From Elusimicrobiota bacterium (lineage in GTDB: Bacteria; Elusimicrobiota; Elusimicrobia; FEN-1173), in assembly GCA_016706425.1 (NCBI GenBank), contig JADJJR010000001.1, positions 496,001 to 560,000 on the forward strand: a stretch of DNA of 64,000 nt. The letters are read 5' to 3'. Both the position numbers and the translations under genes were made by a program. Every line of letters starts with the position of its first letter. The first letter of the stretch is position 1. The notes under the pieces were generated by a model. The model searched no databases, was not told the DNA's origin, and saw nothing but the letters and a program-made list of their open reading frames with translations. Positions 43,123-55,100 of the stretch are shown in pieces.

Positions 43123-46100
43123 CCTTCATCGGCGTATAACGGCGGGCGGCCTGGCGGTCGCCTACGTTTTTAGCAACGTCGTTGGCGCCCACGCCGCGGA
43201 AGCGAGCGTGTGGAAGGAGCGCCGCGCGGCCGCCGTTCGGCAGCGCGCCGCCGGGGCCCAATACGCCCGTCTGCCCGGGGGATTGGCCTCCCCGGCGACC
43301 GACGCCATTTTCCCCACCCGACCCTCAACCCTGTTCCCGACCGACAACCCGCCCGGGACGGAAGAAAACGCCCCCCTGTCTCCGGCGGCGACCCGGGCCT
43401 TCGGCTGGTTGCCGGCGGCGGTGACTGCCCACGGCGAAATCCGGCGGTTGCATGTGGCCCCCGGGGCGAACACGCCGGTGGTCATTCACCTGCAGGACGT
43501 GCACGAAATCGAAGAGGCGCAGCGCCACCTCGGGGGATTGGTGGAAGCGTTGTCCGCCGCGCGGCGCGCCGACGTGGTGGGCCTCGAAGGCGCCGTCGGC
43601 GCATTCAATTTAACCCCCTATCGCGCCGCGTCCCCCGACGTGGCCCGCGCCCTGGCCGGTGAATTTGTCCGCCTGGGTTACCTCACGGGACCCGAAGCCG
43701 CCGCCGTCGCGGCCCCCCGGTCCCCGACCCTTTGGGGGGTGGAGGACGCCGCCCTCTACAAAAAACACGTGGATGCTTTCGTCGCGTCGGAGCGGACGCG
43801 CGCCGTTTTCCTCAAACGCCTTGAGGCGCTGGACGCCTCGGCCGCGGCCTTGCGCGGCCGGGTTTACCCCCCGGCCCTGCGCGCCTTGGACGACCGTCGC
43901 CTGGCCCACCTTGCGAAAAAGGAATCCCTGGGGGAATACACCCAATCCCTCTGGGCGGTCGCGGCCGACAAGGCCCGATTTCCGAACGTCGAGCGGTTGG
44001 TGAAGGTTTTGATGGAGGAAAAACGCCTCGATTTTAAACGGGTGGAAGCGGAGCGGCAGGTCCTTATAGAGGCGTTGGTGCGGGTTCTTTCCCCGGCCGC
44101 CCTCGACCGCCTCATCAACCAAAGCCTGCGTTTCCGGGCCGGCGCGATGACCCACGGCCGATACTTCGCGTTTCTCCAGAATTTCTGCCGGGATCACGGC
44201 CTGCGCCTCGCCGCTTACCCGGCCCTTAACGCCTACATCGCCTACAGCCTATCGGCCGAAACGATTCACCGCGAACGGCTTTTGGAGGAGTTGGACGCCC
44301 TGGAACGGACCGCCCTGAAGGGTCTTGCCACCACGGACGAGGCCCGGCGTCTTGTGGCGGCCCGCCGCGGTTTGGTTTTGCTTGAGAAACTCGCCCGCCA
44401 CACCCTGACGCCCGCGGAGTGGGACGCCTATCGCGGGGACCGCGACGCCCTGCGTCAAATTCCAACCATCCTGGCCGGGTTGACGGGGAAAGGCGCCGAG
44501 GCCGAATTGCCCGAGGACTTGCTGGCCCCCTTCGAAGGTTTTTGCGCCGCCGCGTTGGAGCGCAACCGCGCCCTGGCCGAGAACCTCTTGAATAAAATGA
44601 AGGTTGAAAAAGCCTCGACCGGGGTGTTGGTCACGGGAGGGTTTCACACGGCGGGCTTGTCCGAGATTTTGCGTGAAAAAGGCGTGTCGTTCGCCGTGGT
44701 CGCGCCGCGCTTGTCCCGTGTTCCCGAGGCGTCCCGCCCGCTGGACGTCTTCGCCCGCGCGCCGCTCCCCATCGAGACGCTGCTCGCCGGGGACGTCATC
44801 AATTTGGCCTACGCGCCGCTCACCCAAGTGGAGGGGACGCTGGCCGACGTCCCCCAGGGGGACGCCCGGCGGCAGGCGGCGGAAGCCCTGTGGGACACGC
44901 TTGATTCATTCCTTGGCGAAGTCAAAACCGGTTTCCAAGGCGAAGACCAAGCCCGGTTTGAGACCTGGGCCTCGGGGTTCAAGTCCATCAAGGCCGTGAC
45001 CGCCCGGCCCGTAAAATTCCGCGAAACGCTCGACGCCGTTTCCATCTATCTTGAGACGCGGTCGGGGGTGCAAAAACCCTTTGTTGTGCTGGCGGCGCCT
45101 TTGGGGGGCGAAGAAAGTTTTCCCGCCGCGACCCCGGTCTACAGCGGTCGGTTCGCGCTGGATGGAATGGAGGCGAACGTCCGGGTTTACGATGCGCAAG
45201 ACATTCCCCGCGGCGATTTGGGCGCGGTCGCCTGGGTGGACGCGGCGTCCGCTCTGCCCCGCCGTTTGTTTGCCGCGCTGCGGCGTCAGATCAACCTTCG
45301 CCGTTTGACGTCGGAGGAGCGCCGCATCGAAAGGGCCCACCGCGTCGCGATCGAAGAGGTTTCGAGGAAGAACGGCATCCCCGTCGAGAAATTGAGTCCT
45401 ATTTTGGGCCACATCCGGCGCACGCGGGACCTGGTTTTGCGTTTGGGGGAAGAGCAAAACCTCCCCCTCGTGGACCGACAAATTCTTGCCGTGGCGGCCG
45501 CCGCCCACGACATGGGCAAGTTTCACGAAGATTGCGCGGAAAGTATATTGGAAAAGCGGTACCACGAGCGCGGGTCGGCGGCGCACAGGGCGCTCGCCGC
45601 CCACGAGGAAGCGGTGTTTGAAATGTTGGCCCGGCACCAATTGAATCTGGGGCCGGACGCTGAATTGGTCCTTCGCGCCCACAGCGCCATCGGACCGCTG
45701 GGCCAACACCCGCCGAACGCCATCGAGGGCATGACCGAACGCCACGTCCGAATGGCGTTGATCCTCGCCATGGCCGACGTCGGGGACGGTTACCGGGACA
45801 TGAACCGCGATTATTTGAGAACCCGAATTGAGACGGCCGGCTTCCCGGACACGACGGCCCTTTCGACGGAATTTCAAAAGTACGTCCGGGGAGCGGACCG
45901 CGGCGGGTTCGGCGGCGCCGCTTCCACCGCCCAGGCCGCCTTCCAAGAAACGCTGGGTCGCGGCTGGTTCGGCGTGGCCACGGAGCGGACCCTGATCGAT
46001 CACGCGGTGCGCACGGTCGAAGAGGGGTTGGCCGCGGGGACCGATCCAAGCGACGCTCGTCGGTTGGCGCTGACGGTCGCGGCCGTTCAGAAATACAATC

Positions 46101-49100
46101 TCCCCGGTCTCGCCACGCCCCCGGATGTTTGGTGGCCACGGCTCGTGGAGTCCCTTTGGCTGCGGGGCGCCACGGGAGCCCCCCGCGGGGAACGTCTCGG
46201 GGCCCTGCGGGAAGAGATCAAAAAAGTCGTTGAGGGGAATCCTTCTCTGGACGCCCTGGGGTTGGACCTGCTGACTCTTTCCCTCCTGTCGCCCGACCGC
46301 GTCATCGGGTCCGCCCTCTGGAAAACCCGCGCCGAAGCGGAATCCTCCGAGACCGGGTTTGTTGAGTCGGTGCGGGGGGAACTTTCGGACGCGGAATACG
46401 AACAGATCCGATTCGTTTTAACTTTGACGATTCAAAACATCCTTCAACACGGGGCTTTTGATCCCCGAACACCGGTGGCCTTGACGGTCTCGCGCAAGGC
46501 CGGGTATCTCGTGATCGAGGCGTCCAACGGTTCTTTCTCCGAATTGCCGCTCCATCCCGACGCGGGCGCGCGAAAGACTCCGTCGGATACGATCACCTTG
46601 CCCGGCCGCGTCTACACCAAAACATCCTCCTTGCTTTTTGGGTTAATGGCCGATGAAAATCTACGGGGGCCCAGCACCAACGACGGGGAAGGGACGTCTT
46701 ACGTGATCGGCGAGGTTCGTCAAAGCCCGGGGCCGGTCTCCCGGAAAGCCCTGTGGAGCGATTCCGGTCCCGTGATTAAACGTGCGGAGGGGGCGCCGCT
46801 GCGCAAAGTGTCATTCACTTACGTGGCTCCGGTGATAGAGGCGGACACGCCGACGGCGGTCTCTCTTTTAATGGCGGACGAAGCGTGGAAAAGCGCCGAG
46901 AACGCCGCGATCGCTTGGCGGACCGCGCTGGACAACCAATTTTTGAAGAATCTGAGCGATCGGGACCGGGAAATGCGAATCGAGGAAATCTTCAACACGC
47001 TAACGTCTCTGCGGTCGCGTTTCCCCGACATCGATCGGTTCAACCTGGAAGCGGAAACGTTGTCTTTGGCCCGTGGGCCCGTGACTCTGTTGGAATGGAC
47101 GGGCGCGGGTCATGCCGTGGCGGCCAAACGCGGTGAAATGGAAAACGCCCCCGACCTGGCGCGCCTCGCCCGCGTGGTGCCGACTTTGAACCTGTACCGG
47201 TTTTCCAAAATCTTGGAACAGCCCCTGGACAATATCGCCCAGCACGGGGACCCCAATGGACCGGCGGCGGTCCGTCTGGTGTTCAATCGCGGCGCCCTCT
47301 CTTTGACGGTGTCCAACAGGACCTCGGAACCCCTTCCGGCGGAATTGGCGGCCGTTCTGTTAAAAACGCACACGCCGGCCGATGAGACCCCCCGTTTTCC
47401 CCGGGGACCGCGGTCCGGCCACGGCATCGGGGCGGCGAGCATGATCATCATGGCCAAGGGACTTTTCGCGCCCGAGGCGCAAGAGCGGCACGCGCGGGAC
47501 ATCCGCATCCGGTTCGCCCGGGAGGAACAGGGGGACCAGGCCCTGTTTACAACCGCGGTGGATATTCCGGCCCTGCCCCTCGGGGATTCCCAAACAAACA
47601 CCAACGACGGCCAATCCGGCGCCGCGGCGGTGGCCCGTTGGTTGAACGATCACCGCGCCGAATTCCGTTTGGTGGCCACGGTCGCCAAAGCGAGCCGTGA
47701 CACGGACGCGGCCATAACCACCGAGCGGGGGTCCCAAGGCTACACCGCCGTTGCGCTCCATCCTTATCCGGTGTGGCGCCACCGCGCCAAACTCGATGAA
47801 CTGGTGGCCGGTTTGGAAGCGGCCGCCCCGGCCTTAACGGAACCCGGCCTTTTGCGGAACGAATGGCGGGCGCTTCTCTGGCGGGAGTTGGGGCACGCGC
47901 GCGCCGCGATCGGACCCGCCGAACCGACCGCGCCCGGGGCCGCCATCCGACTGGTGGGGGGCGACCTGTCGTCCGCGGAACACGCGCGGGTCAACCGGGC
48001 CATCCAGGCCCTCATCAAAGCGGGAAAAGCGGCGGCCGTTTACGGGGATCGCCCCGGGGTTCAAGAAAACGACAAAGCCCTCGCGACCTTGTCCCCCGCC
48101 GAGGCGACCGACGGTTTCGTCCTGGGGTTGCGCGGGATTTTGCGCCACGCTTTCGACACCGGGGAATGGCCCTCGGATTTCGATTTGATCGTGGTGGAGG
48201 GGGACATCCCGGCGGATGTGGCTTTGCACCCCGGCCATCGTCGCCACCAGGCCTATTTGCCCCGGGCCCTCTTTGACGGGTTGAGGAACCTGCTCCCCAC
48301 GCTTTCCGGGCGTGCCGACCGAGAGAGCTTCTGGGAATTGATCCGGGAAATGATTCGCCACGAAATGGAACACATCCGCCACTTTGAAAAAACGGGGAAA
48401 CCGGGGGGGGAGTCCGCGGTCGACGCGGTGGCCGCGTCCTCGCGGCCGCGGGCGCTCTTCCGGGTTTTGCACAGCGCGGTGGCCGCGCGGGCGGCGGGGG
48501 CCGCGCCGCGGTGGGACAATTTTTTTGACCGTTTTCGCGGAGAACGGACTTCTTATTTGCACGCCTACCTCCACCTGACGCCGGACCAACACCTGGCCAT
48601 GGCCACGACCCTGGTCCGGCGGCAATACACCCGGGAAGACCGGGTCTTGGCGCAGCTTCACCTGGGGGCTGTGTTCGGCGGGTCCGACCCCTGGTCCGTC
48701 GTGTTCAAGAAAGCGCTCGCCCTGCTTAAAAAGAAGAACCTCGTCGACCAGGACCCCGAAACGGGAGACGCGTTCCCTCTCTGGAAGTTCGTTCAAGAAT
48801 TGACCCGCCAGCACGCCCTGATCCGCGATCCGCGTCCGATCGGTGAAATCAACGTGATCGCGCAATCCCTGGACCAGTTCGACCCCTGGACACGGGGGGA
48901 CGACGCCCGCGTCGGCGATTCCCTGCGGTTCCCCGGCCCCGGTCAATCGATGGCTTTGCCGTTGACGCGGGAGCAATTTGAAAAGCTCTTGGCGGACGGA
49001 TGGTCGTCGATGAAAACCGCCGACCGGGCGGCGTTGTTGGCCCGGGTGTCGTACAACGAGGAAGGCCATTTACGAATAACGCGGGAGGATCTGGATCTGC

Positions 49101-52100
49101 TGGGCCGGCCGCTCGAGAAATTGAGCCTGGCGTCCCGGAGCGCGGCCGGTAAAGGCACGCGCTACGCGCGGGAAGATTTCGATGAGACGGGCCAAAAAAT
49201 CATCCTCGACATCGCCAAGGGTGTTTACACCGTGCCGGTCGAAGAAGGCTCGCCCCGGGGGATCCTGGAGATCGTTTTGGCCCAGGCGCGGGCCCGCAAC
49301 CTCGAGACCGGGGCGGGTTTCGAGGTGGATGTCCACACCAGCCATTTGACCGACCAACAAATCCGCTTAGAGCTCATCCGGCTCGGCTACGAGCCCAATT
49401 TCATGGAACGCTTCATGCCCGGATTTGTTCTCGAAAACCTGCCGGAATGGTTGTACACGCCCGGACTGTACACGCACCCCGCCGAAGGCTCCGCGCCGGT
49501 GAAAGTGCTTCGGGTGCGGGAAGCCCATCTCTTGGACGCGCGGTCCGGCGACTTTTACAAACACAGCGTGCCGGACCTCGATCTGTTGGAGGTGATGTGG
49601 CCCGACGCCCACGACACATCCTTCATCGACTTCATCGTCAGCGGACGGGCTTACGAGGTGTTCAAGCAAGGCAAACGTTTTCAGTTCATCGCCAACATCG
49701 ACAACTTGGCGGCGGTCCCCTCCCCGGCGTTGCTCGCGGTGATGCGCCTGACCGGCGCCCCGCTCATCAACGAAGTCGCCCAAAAGCCGAAAGGCGCCAA
49801 GGGCGGTTCGGCCATCAAGTTTAGAGCGGGGCGGGTCCCGGGACCGGTCAATTTCGGCCAGCGGCGGGGTTTGGCCGAAGAGTTCCAGTTCGACGCGGCC
49901 TTCTTAAAGGGGTTGTCCCCCGATGAGGCTTCGGCCTATTTCCCGATGTTCAATACGGCCAACTACGTGGTCGACATCGCGCAATTCTCACGACGGTTCT
50001 TCAACGCCCCGGACGCCACGGAATCGGATGTCGAAGGGATGCTCAAGCGGTTTTACGACGCGCGCAACGACCCGGAGGAACTGCTGGCGATGCGGTTTGA
50101 TTTGATCAACGATTACCGCCGCCAGACCCAGTTGTGGGAAAAAGACAAAACCCACCCCGCCCTCCAACCGGCGAGCTTGGCGGGCATGGTGACCTGGCGG
50201 GTTCCGACGCTCTTTGTGGAGGTGCCGGCGGGCGTGGCCGGGGGCTCGGATTCGCGTTTCGAACCCTTAAAAGAGAACATCGATAATTTCACCGCGAACC
50301 TCGCCCTGGTGGAACGTTTGGCGGGGGCCGGGCTTTCCGCCGGGACCCCGGTCGAGACCCTGCGCCCCGACGGCCTCTCCCCGGCCGACGCCGCCCGGTG
50401 GAAAAGTCTGGTGACGAAATTCAAAGGCAAGACGTTGACGCAGGCGCAAGCGGATTTGGCGTCCAACGTCCGCTCGATTCGGGATTCCTTGGCCCGGGTC
50501 GCCGGCAAGCAAGCGCGGGACTACGCGGTCGGGCCCCCTCCCGCGGCGCCAAAGCCCCGGGCTCCCCCGATCGAACCGATCATCCCGGATTTGGGGGCCG
50601 TGAGCGCGGACATCGACCCTCTCGGCAAACTGAACCAGAGCATTCACAGCCTGAAGAGCATCGGGGACGTGGTTCTTCCCTCCGATCACCCGCTTTACGA
50701 CCGGGGCGTTCCCCGGGACTTCGAAGTCCACCTGATCGGCGGCAAGGGCAATTTTCAATATGTGTTCAACGGTCCCTTCGGCCGCGTCCGCGCCCACGCC
50801 AGCGGTTTGACGTCCAAGAACAGCGACGATCCCCGGAAAATCCTTTACGTCGCCCAGGCTTATTTTGATGAGAACTTCGTCCAAGTCCCGGACCGCGTGG
50901 CCGCCGATCTGATCCGGGAGACGGACCGGTTTGATAAGTGGTGGCAAGCGACCCACCCTCCGTTGGAAGGCGCCGGTGATTTCGTCGGCTGGCTGGGGGC
51001 CTGGGCGCGAAAATTGCTCACCAACGTCGATTCCGGTCTCGAAGGCGGCGTCCAGGTGGCGCGTCCACAAGACGCGGCCATCCACGGGGAGGTCGTGCAC
51101 ATTTCCTACGAGGGCCCCTTTTGGGGGGCGGGGGGGGTGCAGGACGTCGTCACGGAACTGTTGCCGGAATTATCGCGGCAAGGGGTCAAAACCCGTCTTT
51201 TCGTTCCTCTTCATCAATTGGGTGTTTCGCGGGAGGTTCGTGACCTCTTCTTGAGCCGGGGGGTGGAGGGGGTGTCCCAATTCCCCTTGACCCGGGGCAA
51301 ACACACCCACACCGCCCTGCGGGTAACGACGGTGGTTGTGGACGGAAAAACTTTTGGCGTTTACGAAACGGAATTCGAGGGCGTGACCGTGAATTTCATC
51401 GCCCACCCCGAAATGTTCTCGAATGGCTACGAGGGCCAGGAAGCCTTTTGGTCGAACGTCCCCGCGGACGTGCGCGAGCGGGTGGCGAACGGGGAAGCGG
51501 TGGAATCCTTCCGGTGGGCCTACGCCGGGAAAGAATACGACGCCCGCCTTCTTCGAACGGCCACGGTGGACGGTCGGGGGTCCTTTGTGTACCGGACCAA
51601 CTACGGCGGGAAGGAAATCGATTTCGCCGGATCCGTCGAGATGTTCCGGGCGCAGCGCACCACACGGGACCTTTATTGGGAAGCCACGTTGTTCTCGGCG
51701 GTTTCCGTCCGAGCGATGGAGGCCTTGAATCTGAAGCCCAGCGTCGTCCAGGCCCACGATTGGCAAGCCGCACAGGCCCTGGCGTACGTTCGAGGACACG
51801 CCCCGACCCGGGCGATTCCCGGGCGACGGGCGTTCCGGGTGGCGGTCAGTGACCGGTACGGGCACGAGCTTTTGACGGAACTGGGCAGCGGGGAGCTGGT
51901 CGGGGTTTTCCGCGAAGACGAAGAGGGCCTTTTGGGCATCACCAACGGGATCAGCCACAAAGGTTGGGACCCCGCCCAGCCCAAGCCCCGTCGGCAACAG
52001 CCGGCCCCGGAGGAGAACAAGCCGGTCTTGCTCGATTACGACTACGCCCCCTTCAGCGCGGAGAGCCCCGGCGGGAAGGTCAAGAACAAAACACAATTTC

Positions 52101-55100
52101 AGGAGGCGTCCGGGTTGACGGTGGATCCCACCGCCCCCCTGTTCGCGAGCGCGTTTCGCATCACCGGTCAAAAAGGCATCGAGGAAATCCTCGGCGCCGC
52201 GGCGCGGATCCTCGACAGCGGTGGGCAGATCGCCATTCAAGGGGTCGCCCACCCCGAAGAGGAGAAGCAGTACAAATACGTCGCGCGGCTGAAGGAATTG
52301 CAGAACCGGTTCCCCGGGAAGATGGTGTTCCGCGAGACCTTCGATAAAGACGCCGTCCCCTATTTGCTCGCGGCCGCGGATTTCTCCCTTTGGCCCTCGG
52401 AGTTCGAGCCCTGCGGGGTGGCCCACCAACAAGCCATGCGCTACGGGGCGGTGCCCATCGGTCGACGCGTTGGCGGTCTGGACACGACGATCATCGATGA
52501 GCGGGAGTACCCGGGGCACGGGACGGGATTCAAATTTAATTTAAAAACGGCGGATTCCCTTTGGTCCGCGGTGGAGCACGCTCTGGCCGTTTACCAAACC
52601 GACCCCGCCGCTTACGGGGATATTCAAAAGCGGGCCATGGTCGGCCCCCGGGATTGGTCGGAGGTCGCGCCGGAATATCTTGACGCCTACACGGCCCTGG
52701 ACCGGGGCGAAATCCGCGAGACGGACGGGTTGGGGGACGCCGCCTTGATCACCGTGATTCACAACGCGGGCGCCGGTTACCAAGGGCGTTTGCCGCCGGG
52801 CGAGGCCGCGGGCCGGTTCGCCTGGGCCAAAAGTTTGACCGGGGGGTTCCCCCCGGGATTGAATTTCGACCCGCAGGGCGGGGAGTTTTATGGGTACTTG
52901 AACGCGTTGAAAATCGGCCTGGTCGCGCAGAACCACCAGCGCCCGGTGCAGTCCGACGCGCTCATCGGCCACCTGCCCGTCGGGGTGGACTTGGCCGCCA
53001 TCCCCCTTCAACGGGCGGCCGAGGTCCGGTCTGTCTATTCGGCCTTGGAGGGTTGGTTGGCGACCAAACTGGCCGGCCCCCCGCCCGCCACGGGAAAACA
53101 GAACCGGGCGGACACCGTCTGGAACAAGGCGGCCCTGTTGCGGGACGAGGTCGCCGGGCTGCTTCAAAACACCGATGTGGGCGTCTTCGACGCCGATGGA
53201 ATTCAACGCCATTCCCAGGCCCGTGTTTTGGGGTATGGGTTCTCTCAGGATCCGACGGGCGGCGCCCGCGGTCGGTTGGGCCTGAGCGATGAGTTCTTTG
53301 AAAGAAACTCCGTCTTGCACCCCCACCTTTTGGAAGCCGCTTTTCACGAAGCGTACCACGTTCTTTTTGGTCTCGACGCCAAAACCACCCATCACCGCGA
53401 CGCCCTGCGTCTGCAAGCCGTGCTTTTCTGGGGGCTTTCGGTCGAGGAGGCCTTCGCCCTTTCTTTAGACCAACTCGAAAACCACCCCAAAAACGCCCTG
53501 GGCCGCGCCCTCCGCATTCGCCGGCTCATGCGGGATTTCCGGGGCGAAGACATTTACGCCCTCCGCGCGCTCCTGCGCGAAAAAATGGTCCAGGGGCGGT
53601 TGATCGAGTTTTTGTCCGAAGCCGACGACGCCCTGTTCGCACCGCTCGCCCTGTCGCCCACCTCCCTGGAACGGCGCGTCCAGGAGCGGATTGATTTGAT
53701 GCGCCGGGTGGAGGGGGAGGCCCCCCGTTCCCCTGGACAGGACGACCCCCGTTACGCCGAAGCCCGGCGCACCGAAGAGGATTGGGCCAAGCCCCTCATG
53801 GATACGGGCCCCGTGGAGGCGATCCATCCTGTTTTGAAAGCCATCGCGCTTTTGGACGATGTTGAGGAAACCCAATTGCTGGACGCCCTGGGCGCCGCGG
53901 TTGTCAAAGACGCGAAACTCGCGGATCGCCCCCTGGTGGACAGCGTTTTGTTGATGACCGGCCGCGTCCCCGCCAAATGGGCGAAGTTGCACGGCATCGC
54001 TTACCAACGCGTCTACCACCTATCGGCCGAAGGTCGGAAAGTGTGGGCCGGGGGCCTGGGTCCGGTGCAGGTGTTTCACAGCGACGCGGAGCGCGAAATC
54101 ACCCGGGATTCTTCGGTCGATATTGCCGACATCGAGCCCGATTACACCCATCGGCGCACGGCGGAGGGGTTGGTGCCCGCGGACGGCGTGGCCCCTTCGA
54201 CCCCGCTCCTGCCCTCCGACGAACCGGTTTTTGATCTGGAAGTGGTGTTCGAGGACCGTCCGGTGAAAATCCGGGTGCGGCCCATGAAAGGCCCCGAGGG
54301 CAACCCGGTGTACCTCTTCCGCGACAACCCGGACGGAGAGGCGTTTTTCACGAAACAACTCTACGATTACCGCGGCGGGGGGGACAACCCCGCCAGTTGG
54401 GAGGATTTCACCGCTTTTTTCAGCGTCGCCTCCTTGGCCATCATCGCGCATTTGGAAGAGGCCCGGCTCCGCGTGTTGGGGGCGGCCTGGCGTCCCCCGG
54501 TCATCCACGGCAACGACGCCCAGACGGCCATGGTCAACGTGCTGGTGTCCGAAGCCGTGGCGGGCGGCAACCCGCGGGCCGAGGCCCTGGCGAAAAAAAT
54601 CCCATTTTTTAAACCCTTGGCCCGGTGGATCGCGCCCAGTTTTAAAACCCACACCTACGGCAACCGGCAGGGTTACACCTGGGGCCGCCCCACGGATCAT
54701 TTCGGACTCCTCTCGTTTTTGAGCGGCATTCCGGCTTGGGACCACAATCGATTGATGGGTTATTTCGCGCGCAGGGGTCCCGAACAGAACGGGTACCCCG
54801 ACGTCACCTCGGCGGGTATCGCCGCGACCCCCGGCCACGTGCAGGGTGTGGCCCGCAAGCACGCCTGGGACGTGGCCCGGAAATACGACGATCCCCATCG
54901 GGTGGTCGGTATCACCAACGGCGCCAATTTGGAATGGTCGGCCGGCTTGTTTCGCCGTCTATTGAAACAGGTGGGGGGAGAGAGCGTCGACCAGAACCGG
55001 CCCACCGCCGCCCAGGTGAAGGACGCCAAACGGTTCGCCAAACAGGAATTTTTCACGGAGCTTTTGGCCGTCAACGACCAAGGCCAACCCAAACATTTGG

